Shown here: positions 34,284 to 42,741 of the stretch, in pieces
Position numbering within the stretch: position 1 is the first letter of the stretch
How the letters are laid out: every line of letters starts with the position of its first letter
NCBI GenBank assembly: GCA_001768615.1
Contig: MELE01000092.1
Location: 1 to 49,313 of the forward strand
Source of the DNA: Acidobacteria bacterium RIFCSPLOWO2_12_FULL_67_14b
GTDB lineage: Bacteria > Acidobacteriota > Vicinamibacteria > Vicinamibacterales > UBA2999
Length of the DNA stretch: 49,313 nucleotides
Reading direction: 5' to 3'
Notes under the pieces: model-generated
Told to the model about the DNA's origin: nothing
The model's input: only the letters and a program-made list of their open reading frames with translations
The model's database searches: none
Translations under genes and position numbers: made by a program

Positions 34284-36830
34284 TTACCGACCCGCGGCAG
34301 CCGTCGTTTCCGCGGCGGCCACCCGACCCATCCGAAATGCGCCGCTGTTGGCGACGCCGGCAATAAACGACGAGAACCGGTAGTTGTGCCGCCCGGCGTC
34401 GCGGATGATCGCGCGCACGGCCGGCATGTCGTAGGACTCGACGCGACGGCCCAGCGCATACGTCATCAGGCTCTCGGTAAAGCTGAGCATGATCACGTCC
34501 TGGTGCGTCAGCAGCGCGCGGCGCAGCGCGGCGGGCCCATCGAGCTTGGTGCCGTCGTAGAGGTCGCCGACCGGGTCCACCGGCACGCCGTTGTCCTTGA
34601 TGCGCCACACGCCGGTGACGTCGAAATTCTCGAGCGCGAGGCCGAGCGGATCGATCACCCGGTGGCACGACGAACAGGCCGCGCTCTTGCGGTGCTCTTC
34701 CATGCGCCCGCGCGTCGATAGCAGCTTGCCGGCATCGACCGCCTTGGTCTCTTCCAGCGTCGGCACGTTGGGCGGCGGCGCCGGCGGCGGCGATCCGAGC
34801 AGCACTTCCATGACCCACTTGCCGCGCAGGACCGGCGAGGTGCGATCGGCGATCGAGGTCAGCAGCAGCACGCTGCCCTGCCCGAGCACGCCGCGCCGGT
34901 TCGGGTCCGCAATCGTGACGCGGCGGAACTCGTCGCCGAGGATGTTCGGGATGCCGTAGTGCTTGGCGAGCCGCTCGTTGACGAACGTGTGATCCGCCGT
35001 CAGCAGGTCGGTCACCGGCCGATCGGCGCGGATCAGGCTGTCGACGAAGAGCTCGGTCTCGCGGACCATCGCCCTCGAGAGCGTCGTGTCCCAGTACGAG
35101 TAAAAGTGATGATCGGGCCGGACCTTCTCGACGTCCTGCAGCCGGAGCCACTGCGAAGCAAATCGCGACGCCAGCGCTTCGGATCGCGGGTCGGCCAGCA
35201 TGCGCTTGAGCTGCCGATCGAACACCGCCGGGGTCTGCAGCGTGCCCTGGGTCGCCGCCTTCAGCAACTCGGCGTCGGGCACCGAGCCCCAGATGAAGAA
35301 CGACAGCCGCGAGGCGAGGTCGAGATCCGTGATGCGATAGGTCTGGCCGGCCTTGAGCGCGGCGGGCGTCTGCTCCAGGCGGAACAGGAAGCGCGGGCTC
35401 GCCAGGATGGCCTGCACCGCCAGGCGGATGCCGCTTTCGAAGTCGCCCGCCTCCGCTCGCGAGTTCTCCAGCGAGCTATGGCGGGGCTCCGCCGTAGCGG
35501 CCTCCGGCCGCGAAGGCGAGCCGTTCTTGCGGCCCTTCCCGTAGAACGCCAGCAGATCCTTGAGGTCGTCGGCGTGCACGGGGCCGCGATAGGCCTGCCC
35601 GGCCAGGCGTCGCACGATGGTCGACGCGCACGTCGGCTCTTCCGCGGCCGTGATCGGCCGGCAGACGAACACGCGGCGCCGGCTCTCCGTGTCGGACACC
35701 CCCGTGACCGCCACCGGCCCGGTGACGGTGAAGTCGCGTAAGTGCGTGAGCGCCGTCGTGCCGAACACCTCGCCGATGTTGGTGTCGGCGAGCGTGTGCT
35801 CGATCGGCATGATCAGGTCGTCGGCCGGGCCGTCGAACCGCTGCACGAACGCCGCGGAGACGCGCTGCTGGCCGGCCTTGATGTGGACCTTCGGCGTCTG
35901 CATGGTCAGGCCGTTCGGGTCCTGCTCGTTCATGCGCGGGTTGATGTCCATCAGCGCCACGCGCTCGCCGTTGATCGACACCTCGATCTGCTCGCCGCGA
36001 TACGGGCCGCCGAACAGGTCCCCGGTCGGGCCCATGTGCAGCATGATCTTGAAGAGGTAGTCGCCGTCGGCCGGGAACACGTGCAGCACCGACAGGCCGC
36101 CGCGGGTGCCGAGCGGCGCGCCCTCGACGTGCCGCATCTGCGACGCGGTGCGCGGCATCTTCCACGTGGTCGAGCTGGCCGAGGCGTGGCGATCGCCCAC
36201 GGCCAGGCGGCTGATCTGGCTCGCCGCGCGCAGGTAGCCTTCCATCAGCGTCGACGAAATCGTCTGCGAGTCCGCGATGTTGTCGAAGCCGTCGCTGATC
36301 GTGTCGGGCGGCAGGTAGGCCGTCACGTCGACGTCGATGGCGAGCAGATCGCGCACGGCGCGCGCGTACTCGGCGCGGTTCAGCCGCTGCGAGGGGCGCG
36401 ACCCGGGATTGGGACTGACGGCCGCGGCGCGATCGATCCGCGACTCGAACGCGTCCACCAGCGCCGCGATCGCCGCCGCCTCGGGTCGGCGGGCGCCGAC
36501 GGGCGGCATCATGCCGGCCCGCAGCTTGCGGATCATCTTTTCGGTGGTCTCGGCGTGATCGACCACCTGCGCGGCGTCAAACGCCGCGAGCGAGAGGCCG
36601 CCGGCCTTGCCGCGATCGCTGTGGCACCCGGCGCAATATTGCGTGACCAGGGCCGTCTGCTCCGCGGGCAGCATGACCGCTGGGGCATGCGATGCCACCG
36701 GTTTCGGGCTCGGAGTGGTCGGGCCCTGGCCCGCCGAAGCGGGCGCGGGCTTCGCGGCCGCCCGCGAAGGCGGCTGGGCGGCCAGCGCAACCGGGGCGCA
36801 GATGAGCACCGCGACGACGACCCGCTTCAT
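34284..36830 (-). CDS. DUF1592-family cytochrome protein 2 with a unique insert
   Basis: 848 residues. Same order as its paralogues: signal peptide, Ala/Pro linker, c-heme site CAGCH near 65, LNRAEYARAVRDLL, YLPPDTISDGFDNIAD, the middle module, SPRFLFRLEQ, RLSFFIWGSVPDAEL, a second c-heme site CSSCH near 718 and the DUF1585 tail. Between GRKNG and GDFESG it carries about 24 extra residues (SPSRPEAATAEPRHSSLENS...), absent in the other two copies and encoded by a palindromic repeat. The start ATG 36830 is preceded by GAGGGG, 11 bases after the ankyrin gene 3 stop; the longer open frame upstream is shadow sequence. Confidence 0.88.
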   Translation of the reverse strand: MKRVVVAVLICAPVALAAQPPSRAAAKPAPASAGQGPTTPSPKPVASHAPAVMLPAEQTALVTQYCAGCHSDRGKAGGLSLAAFDAAQVVDHAETTEKMIRKLRAGMMPPVGARRPEAAAIAALVDAFESRIDRAAAVSPNPGSRPSQRLNRAEYARAVRDLLAIDVDVTAYLPPDTISDGFDNIADSQTISSTLMEGYLRAASQISRLAVGDRHASASSTTWKMPRTASQMRHVEGAPLGTRGGLSVLHVFPADGDYLFKIMLHMGPTGDLFGGPYRGEQIEVSINGERVALMDINPRMNEQDPNGLTMQTPKVHIKAGQQRVSAAFVQRFDGPADDLIMPIEHTLADTNIGEVFGTTALTHLRDFTVTGPVAVTGVSDTESRRRVFVCRPITAAEEPTCASTIVRRLAGQAYRGPVHADDLKDLLAFYGKGRKNGSPSRPEAATAEPRHSSLENSRAEAGDFESGIRLAVQAILASPRFLFRLEQTPAALKAGQTYRITDLDLASRLSFFIWGSVPDAELLKAATQGTLQTPAVFDRQLKRMLADPRSEALASRFASQWLRLQDVEKVRPDHHFYSYWDTTLSRAMVRETELFVDSLIRADRPVTDLLTADHTFVNERLAKHYGIPNILGDEFRRVTIADPNRRGVLGQGSVLLLTSIADRTSPVLRGKWVMEVLLGSPPPAPPPNVPTLEETKAVDAGKLLSTRGRMEEHRKSAACSSCHRVIDPLGLALENFDVTGVWRIKDNGVPVDPVGDLYDGTKLDGPAALRRALLTHQDVIMLSFTESLMTYALGRRVESYDMPAVRAIIRDAGRHNYRFSSFIAGVANSGAFRMGRVAAAETTAAAGR
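35446..35523 (-). repeat. Palindromic element inserted in frame in DUF1592 gene 2
   Basis: Contains GCTCGC/GCGAGC arms (35455-35460, 35471-35476), GGCGGGGCTCCGCCGTAGCG and ends CCGCGAAGGCG. It corresponds to about 24 residues missing from both paralogues, and the frame is intact on both sides. The GGCGG...CCGCCGTAGCGGCCT part is shared with the element in ankyrin gene 3. Confidence 0.72.
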
Positions 36831-36841
36831 GCCCCTCGATC

Positions 36842-38704
36842 TCAGCACGAGACGCACTTGTGGTTGTTCTTCGAGCCGAGCTTTTCGAGCAGCTTCAACG
36901 TCTCGGGCCAGGGCTGCACGCGCTGGACCGGCCCGTTCGCCATGTCGGCCACGGTGTTGCCTTCGCGGTTCACGACGGTCACATCCGCGCCCTTCGACAC
37001 GAGATAGAGGATCGACTCGTTGTCGCCACGCGCCGCCGCATGATGCAGCGCGGTGTTGCCGTCGTGATCGCGTTGGTTCGGGTCGGCGCCGGCCACTTCG
37101 ATCAGGAACTTGATGCCGGGCAGGAAGCCTGCCGGCGAGTGGATGTGCGAGTTGGCGGCGAAGCCCTCGCCGAAGCCGACGCCGGCGGCGGCCTGCAGGG
37201 CCGGCACGCCGGGACCGCCGATCGGCAGCGGCGGCAGGTTCGCGATCTCTTTGACCTCGCGCGCGCCCGAGTCGCCCACCCGCGGCCGGCCCGCCGGCTT
37301 CATCGTCGGGATGTTCGGATCGGCGCCGAAGTCCATCAGCAGCTTCATGGCCGGCACGTCGCCGGCGAACGCGGCGCGCCAGAACGGCGTCGCGCCGATT
37401 TCGTCCACGCCCGCCAGGTCGAAGTTGTATTCGGTGTACCAGACCTTGCGCGTGAGGCGCACGTTCGGCTGCGCGCCCTTGTCGAGCAGCGCCTTCATGT
37501 AATCGAGGTAGGTCAGCTGCTGCTGCTGGAAGGCGCGCGGCTGCGGATAGAGCGCGCGCGGCGCCCACGTCACGTTGAGGGCGGCGTAGAGCGGCGTGAC
37601 GCCGTTGGCCGAGGCCGCATTCGGGTCGCCGCCCTGATCGAGCAGCCACGTCGCAAGATCGAAATGGCCGTTGATGGTGGCAATCAGGAGCGGGCTGGTC
37701 TGGTCGCCGGCGCTCACCTGGTTCACATCGGCGCCGCCCGACACGAGCAGCTTCGCGGCGTCGACGTAGCCGCCGCGCGCGGCAAACAGGAGGGGCGTGA
37801 TGCCGCCCTGCGTGCCGACGAGCTCGTTATAGAAGTAGGGGCGATCGATCCCGGCCTTGCCGCCGCCGCCGAAGCGCCCGCCGCCGCCCGGCCTGCCGCC
37901 CTGGCCCTGCCCCTGAGCGGCCGCGTCCTGGGCGCCCGGCACCACGGCCGCGGTGCCCGGGCCGTTGCGGATCTGGCCATTGCCGCCCGGCTGCCCGCCG
38001 CTGCCGGAGGCCGCGAGCACCGCGTCCTGCTCGACGCTGCTCAGGTTGCCGACGTTGTTGACCTTCGACGACAGCTTCACGGCGGCGCCCGCCTTCAGCA
38101 ACGCGGCGACCGCGTCGACGCGGTTGGTGCCGGCCGCGAACATCAGCGCCGTCTGCCCCATCGACGTTTCCTTGGCGTCGACCTCGGCGCCGTTCTCGAC
38201 GAGCATCGTCACCGACCTGGCGTCGCCGGACAGCGCCGCGAGCATCAGCGGGGTCGTGCCCGTCGCGTTGGCGGCCTTGACGTCCGCCCCCGCCGCCAGC
38301 AGCGCCGCGATCACCGCCGCGTGTCCCTGTTCGGCGGCCATCATCAACGGCGTGTACGCGCCCAGGCGCGTCGTCGCCTTCACGTTGGCCCCGGCGTAGA
38401 GCAGCATCTGCGCGAGGTCGACGTCACCGCCGCGCGCCGCCCAGTGGAGCGCCGTCATGCCGTCGCCCTGCGCGGCGTTGACGTCGGCGCCGCCTTTCAG
38501 CAACGTGCGGACGGCGTCCTTGTCGCGCCTGGCGGCCGCCGCCGCGACCGGGAATTTCTCGGTCGCTCTGGCGGGCCCCGCCGTAGCGGCCTGGGCCTCC
38601 ACGCCGCGCAGGCGGGCGTCGGCGACCTGGGCCGGCCCCGCGGCCGTCACCAGCACCGGCAACACGACGGCGAACACGCCGCCCGCGATCGTCACTCTTC
38701 CCAT
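36842..38704 (-). CDS. Exported ankyrin-repeat protein 3 with HKCxxC tail
   Basis: 620 residues. Signal peptide (MGRVTIAGGVFAVVLPVLVTAAG), ankyrin repeats (TALHWAARGGDVDLAQMLLYAG, TPLMLAALSGDARSVTMLVENG and others), a long Gly/Gln linker (GQGGRPGGGGRFGGGGKAG) and PFWRAAFAGDVPAMKLLMDFG. It ends KNNHKCVSC-stop. Start 38704 has AGGGGC upstream. The N-terminal segment VADARLRGVEAQAATAGPARATE is again encoded by palindromic repeat sequence. First ankyrin gene transcribed in the array. Confidence 0.88.
   Translation of the reverse strand: MGRVTIAGGVFAVVLPVLVTAAGPAQVADARLRGVEAQAATAGPARATEKFPVAAAAARRDKDAVRTLLKGGADVNAAQGDGMTALHWAARGGDVDLAQMLLYAGANVKATTRLGAYTPLMMAAEQGHAAVIAALLAAGADVKAANATGTTPLMLAALSGDARSVTMLVENGAEVDAKETSMGQTALMFAAGTNRVDAVAALLKAGAAVKLSSKVNNVGNLSSVEQDAVLAASGSGGQPGGNGQIRNGPGTAAVVPGAQDAAAQGQGQGGRPGGGGRFGGGGKAGIDRPYFYNELVGTQGGITPLLFAARGGYVDAAKLLVSGGADVNQVSAGDQTSPLLIATINGHFDLATWLLDQGGDPNAASANGVTPLYAALNVTWAPRALYPQPRAFQQQQLTYLDYMKALLDKGAQPNVRLTRKVWYTEYNFDLAGVDEIGATPFWRAAFAGDVPAMKLLMDFGADPNIPTMKPAGRPRVGDSGAREVKEIANLPPLPIGGPGVPALQAAAGVGFGEGFAANSHIHSPAGFLPGIKFLIEVAGADPNQRDHDGNTALHHAAARGDNESILYLVSKGADVTVVNREGNTVADMANGPVQRVQPWPETLKLLEKLGSKNNHKCVSC
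38569..38617 (-). repeat. GC-rich palindromic element inside ankyrin gene 3
   Basis: GGCGGGCCCCGCCGTAGCGG, followed by CCTGGGCCTCC and GCCGCGCAGGCGGGCG. The core GGCGGG-CCCGCC is an inverted repeat. Related to the element at 35.48 kb and placed like those in ankyrin genes 1 and 2, immediately after the signal peptide. Confidence 0.55.
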
Positions 38705-38726
38705 ATCTGCCCCTGTCGCGATCAAC

Positions 38727-38750
38727 CGCGGACCTGAAGGTCCGCGCTAC
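38727..38750 (-). repeat. GTAG-headed palindrome, triad 3
   Basis: Minus strand: GTAG, CGCGGACCT, TC, AGGTCCGCG; perfect 9-bp stem with a CTTCAG centre. It lies between the DUF1552 gene 3 stop (38770) and the ankyrin gene 3 start (38704), the same slot as in triads 1 and 2. Confidence 0.75.
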
Positions 38751-38769
38751 ACCGCACTACCGGTAACCG

Positions 38770-40167
38770 TTATTCCGCCACCGTGGACGCCGGCACGGTC
38801 TTCAGCTCGAAGCGGCCCGTGCTGTCGCCGAAGCTCGTCATGTCGGTGACGCCGATGTCGTTCAGCAGCGACAGCATGACGTTGGCCATCGGCGTGCCGT
38901 CGGCCGCCTTCAGGTGCAGGTTGCCCCGGAGCGCCCCGCCCGCCTTGCCGGCCAGGAACAGCGGGCACCGCTTGTGGTTGTGCACGTTCGAGTTGCCCAT
39001 CGGCGACCCGTAGACGACCAGCGTGTTGTCGAGCAGGGTGCCGTCGCCATCGGGCGTCGCCTTCAGCTTGCCGAGGAAGTACGGAATCATGCTCACGTGG
39101 TAGCGGTTGATCTTCATGAAATCGGTGACGCGATCCTCGCGCTCGCCGTGGTGCGAGGCGGGGTGGAAGGCGCTGCGGACGCCGCTCTCGGGATAGACGC
39201 GCGCCGAGCCGTCGCGGCCCATCTTGAACGAGAAGACGCGGGTCACGTCCGAGGCAAACGCCAGCACCTGCAGGTCGAGCATCAGCTTGACGTGCTCGTC
39301 GAATGAATCGGGCACGCCGATCGGCGCTTCGGGCAGTTCGCGCGCCTCGCCGGTGGCGTTGTGGGCTTCGACGCGCTGGATGCGGCGCTCGACCTCACGG
39401 ACCTCTTCGAGATACGCGCCGAGGCGCCGGCGGTCGTCGGCGCCCAGGTCCTTCTGCAGCCGCGCCACCTCGCCGGTCACCCAGTCGAGGATGCTCTTGT
39501 CGGTCTGGCGATGCGCGGCGCGCTCGGCCGGCGTCGAGCCGACGCCGAAGAGCGAGTCGAAGGCGGCGCGCGGGTCGCGGATCATCGGCAGCGGCTGCGT
39601 CGGCGACGCCCAGCTGATGCTGTCGGTGTAGGCGCAGCTGTAGCCGTAGGCGCAGCCGCCGGCCTGATCCACCGTCTCGATGCTCAACTGCATCGACGGA
39701 ATGGCGGTGTCCTGCCCGAACCGCTGCGCGTAGATCTGATCGAGCGAGGTGCCGGCGTGCACGTCGGACCCCTGCGTCTTCTTGGGATGCGACTGCGTCA
39801 GGAACACGGCGCTCGACCGGAAGTGGTCGGCGCCGATTTCCGGCAGCGAGAACGCCTCGGCGTTCCGCACGTCGGTGTTGCTGACCACGGTCAGGTAGTC
39901 GCGGAAGGGCTCGAGCGGCGACAGCGCGCCCGGGCTGAGGTCGAACGCGGTGCCCACTGCGGCCGGCGACCACATGTTCTTCGACAGGCCGAACACCGTG
40001 GCGCCAGCCGATCCGTGCACCATTTCGATAGCCGACAGCCGGACCTTGCGCGCGGCGGCCGCCCGGGCAAAGGCCGGCGTCATCGCCTCGAGGAACGGCA
40101 GCGCCACCGTGACGCCGAGGCCGCGCAGGACCATGCGGCGGGAAACGTGCTTCTTCGTGATCATCAT
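38770..40167 (-). CDS. DUF1552 (HxxSHH) Tat-exported protein 3
   Basis: 465 residues. Twin-arginine signal VSRRMVLRGLGVTVALP; HPASHH near 332; LSAIEMVHGSAGATVFG, SNTDVRNAEAF, VVYGSPMGNSNVHNHKRCPLFLAG. The C-terminal half is the most conserved part among the three copies by eye. The start is a double ATG at 40167/40164, 12 bases after the DUF1592 gene 3 stop, with GGAG upstream. Confidence 0.9.
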   Translation of the reverse strand: MMITKKHVSRRMVLRGLGVTVALPFLEAMTPAFARAAAARKVRLSAIEMVHGSAGATVFGLSKNMWSPAAVGTAFDLSPGALSPLEPFRDYLTVVSNTDVRNAEAFSLPEIGADHFRSSAVFLTQSHPKKTQGSDVHAGTSLDQIYAQRFGQDTAIPSMQLSIETVDQAGGCAYGYSCAYTDSISWASPTQPLPMIRDPRAAFDSLFGVGSTPAERAAHRQTDKSILDWVTGEVARLQKDLGADDRRRLGAYLEEVREVERRIQRVEAHNATGEARELPEAPIGVPDSFDEHVKLMLDLQVLAFASDVTRVFSFKMGRDGSARVYPESGVRSAFHPASHHGEREDRVTDFMKINRYHVSMIPYFLGKLKATPDGDGTLLDNTLVVYGSPMGNSNVHNHKRCPLFLAGKAGGALRGNLHLKAADGTPMANVMLSLLNDIGVTDMTSFGDSTGRFELKTVPASTVAE

Positions 40168-40179
40168 CGCGCCTGTCTC

Positions 40180-42651
40180 CTATCGTTCAACCGTCGTCTC
40201 AACCGCTTCCGCCCGGCTCATCTGGAACGCCGGGCTCGTGACCACGCCCATCACGAATGCCGAGAAGCGGTTGTGGCTCCTCGCCGCGTCGCGCATGATC
40301 GCGCGAATCGCGGGCATGTCGTAGGACTCCACTCGCCGGCCCACCGCGTAGGTCATCAGCCGTTCCGTGAAGCTCAGGATGAAGGCGTCCTGGTGCTTGA
40401 GCAGCGCCGCGCGCAGCCCGGCCGGCCCGGCCATCTTCGTGCCGTCGTAGAGGTCGCCCGCCGAATCCACCGGCGCGCCGTTGTCGCGAATGCGCCAGCG
40501 GCCGGTGACGTCGAAGTTCTCGAGCGTGAGGCCCAGCGGATCGATCACGCGGTGGCACGACGTGCACTGCGGATTGGCCCGGTGCTGCTCCATGCGCTGG
40601 CGCGTCGTCAGCTGGCGGTCGCCCGATTCGATCTTGGTCTCGTCGAGCAACGGCACATTGGGCGGCGGCGCCGGCGGCGGCGAGCCGAGCAGCACTTCCA
40701 TGATCCACTTGCCGCGCAGCACGGGCGAGGTGCGGTCCGCCACCGAGGTGAGCGCGAGCACGCTGCCGTGGCCGAGCAGCCCGCGGCGGTTGTCGTCGGC
40801 CAGGGTGACGCGCTGGAACTCGTAGCCGTTGATGTTGGGAATGCCGTAGTGCTTCGCCACGCGCTCGTTGACGAACGTGTAGTCGGCCGTCAGCAGGTCG
40901 AGGATGCCGCGGTCTTCCTTGACGATGCTGTGGAAGAAGAGCTCGGTTTCGGTCCTGAGCGCGTCCGACAGATGGTGGTCGTAGTACGGGAAGAGCAACG
41001 CGTCGGGATGGATCTTCTCGAGGTCCTGCAGGCGCAGCCACTGCGACGCGAAACGCGTGGCCAGCGCTTCCGACTTCGGATCCGCGAGCATGCGCTTGAC
41101 CTGCGCGGCCAGCACCGTGGGCGTCTTCAGCGTGCCCTGGCCCGCGACCTTCACCAGCTCGGCGTCGGGGCCGGTGCCCCAGAGGAAGAACGACAGGCGC
41201 GAGGCCAGATCGCGGTCGGCGATGCGGTAGTTCTGGCCGGGCCGGGCCGTGGCCGGCGGATGCTCGAGACGGAACAGGAAACGCGGGCTGGCCAGGATCG
41301 CCTGCAGCGCCATGCGGATGCCCGATTCGAAGTCACCGCCGTCCTTGCGCCCCTCGGCGAAGAACTGCTGAAGACCCTCGACGTCCTGAGCGCTGAGCGG
41401 GCCGCGGTACGCCTGCGTCGCCAGGCGGCGGATGATCTCGGACGCGCACGCCGCCTCGTCGGCCGCCGAGGTCGGGCGGCAGGTGAAGATCTTGCGGCGG
41501 CTCGGCGTGTCGGAGACGCCGGTCACCTTGAACGGCCCGCCGATCGCAAACTCGCGCAGGTGCGGCAGCGTCGTGATCCCGAAGCCCGCGCCGATCTGGG
41601 TGTCGGCCAGCGTGTGATCGATCGGCGCCATCAGGTCGTCCACCGGCGCGTCGAACCGCTGGATGAACGCCGCCGAAACACGCTGCGTCCCGGCCTTGAC
41701 GTGGATCCGCGGCGTCACGATGTTCATGCCGTTGGCATCGGCCTCGCTCATCCGCGGGTTGATCTCGAGCACCGCCACGCGATCGCCGTCGATCGACACT
41801 TCGATCAGCTCGCCCCTCACGGTGCTGCCGAACAACTGGCCCGTGGGGATCGAGTGCAGCTGCATGCGGAAGCTGTATTCGCCGTCGGCCGGGAACGTGT
41901 GCATCACCGAGATGCCGCCGCGCGTGCCGAAGGGCGCGCCCTCGACGTGCCGCATCTGCGACGCGGTGCGCGGCACCTTGACGGTGACTTCGGCGGCGCC
42001 CGCCCGCGGGTCGCCGACCGCCAGGCTGGCAATGCGGCTCGCCGCGCGCAGGTAGCCTTCCATCAGGGTGGCCGAGAAGCGCTGCACGTCGGCGACGTTG
42101 TCGAACCCGGCGCTGATCGTGTCGGGCGGCAGGAAGGTCGTCACGTCGACATCGAGCGACAGCAGGCCCTGCACGGCGCGCTCGTACTCGGCGCGATTGA
42201 GCCGCTGGAACGGCCGGCGGCCAGGATTCGGGCTGAGCGCCGCGGCGCGATCGAGCCGCGTTTCCATCGACTCGGCGAACGCAATCAGGGTCGCCGCGTC
42301 GGGGCGACGGGCGCCCGGCGGCGGCATCATCCCCAGTCGCAGCTTGCGGATCATCTTCTCCGCCGTCTCGGCGGCAAGCGCGTCGGGCCCGACCTTCGCC
42401 GCATCGAAGAGGGCCAGCGTGAGGCCGCCGGCGTTGTCCTTGGTGCGATCGTTGTGACAGCCTGTGCAGTACTGCTTGACGAGCGCGGTCTGCGCCTCGG
42501 TCGCGGCGGCGGGCGCGTGCGCCACCGCCATCGCCGGAGATTTCGTGGTGGATGCCGCGGGCGTGCGAGCAGCCGGCGACTGGTCGGCGAACACACGCAG
42601 ACCGAGTCCCAACACGAGGGCAAAATGGGCAACGACCGAATGTCTCTTCAT
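40180..42651 (-). CDS. DUF1592-family cytochrome protein 3, first gene of the array
   Basis: 823 residues from ATG 42651, chosen because it yields the signal peptide MKRHSVVAHFALVLGLGLRVFA; upstream in-frame ATG codons lie in the promoter region. Domains as in its paralogues: c-heme site CTGCH near 61, LNRAEYERAVQGLL, YLPPDTIS-type region (FLPPDTISAGFDNVAD), SPRFLFRLEH, RLSFFLWGTGPDAEL, second c-heme site CTSCH near 694, DUF1585 tail. It is the promoter-proximal gene of the three-triad array and has 44 bases between its start and the candidate -10. Confidence 0.88.
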   Translation of the reverse strand: MKRHSVVAHFALVLGLGLRVFADQSPAARTPAASTTKSPAMAVAHAPAAATEAQTALVKQYCTGCHNDRTKDNAGGLTLALFDAAKVGPDALAAETAEKMIRKLRLGMMPPPGARRPDAATLIAFAESMETRLDRAAALSPNPGRRPFQRLNRAEYERAVQGLLSLDVDVTTFLPPDTISAGFDNVADVQRFSATLMEGYLRAASRIASLAVGDPRAGAAEVTVKVPRTASQMRHVEGAPFGTRGGISVMHTFPADGEYSFRMQLHSIPTGQLFGSTVRGELIEVSIDGDRVAVLEINPRMSEADANGMNIVTPRIHVKAGTQRVSAAFIQRFDAPVDDLMAPIDHTLADTQIGAGFGITTLPHLREFAIGGPFKVTGVSDTPSRRKIFTCRPTSAADEAACASEIIRRLATQAYRGPLSAQDVEGLQQFFAEGRKDGGDFESGIRMALQAILASPRFLFRLEHPPATARPGQNYRIADRDLASRLSFFLWGTGPDAELVKVAGQGTLKTPTVLAAQVKRMLADPKSEALATRFASQWLRLQDLEKIHPDALLFPYYDHHLSDALRTETELFFHSIVKEDRGILDLLTADYTFVNERVAKHYGIPNINGYEFQRVTLADDNRRGLLGHGSVLALTSVADRTSPVLRGKWIMEVLLGSPPPAPPPNVPLLDETKIESGDRQLTTRQRMEQHRANPQCTSCHRVIDPLGLTLENFDVTGRWRIRDNGAPVDSAGDLYDGTKMAGPAGLRAALLKHQDAFILSFTERLMTYAVGRRVESYDMPAIRAIMRDAARSHNRFSAFVMGVVTSPAFQMSRAEAVETTVER

Positions 42652-42694
42652 TGCTCGCCTTGTCCCCGACCCGGGGACCGTTTTCACTAGCGAC

Positions 42695-42723
42695 GTTTTA
42701 CCACTAACAAGTAGGATTATCAA
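42695..42723 (-). promoter_or_regulatory. Candidate sigma70-type promoter of the triad array
   Basis: On the minus strand TTGATA (42723-42718), 17 bases, TAAAAC (42700-42695). The surrounding stretch 42685-42745 is clearly richer in A and T than the rest of the window. It is correctly placed for DUF1592 gene 3 and the genes after it. The call is by motif match and composition. Confidence 0.5.
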
Positions 42724-42741
42724 CGACTTAGAGGGATTTTA

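Noticed and set aside
34284-37649. Long minus-strand frame suggesting a 1121-residue DUF1592 protein
   Set aside because: The extra N-terminal part overlaps ankyrin gene 3 in another frame; the signal peptide and GAGGGG site place the start at 36830.
39361-42690. 1109-codon open frame on the plus strand opposite DUF1592/DUF1552 genes
   Set aside because: Arg/Val/His-rich composition of a GC-rich antisense shadow; the minus-strand genes have clear domains, signal peptides and ribosome sites.
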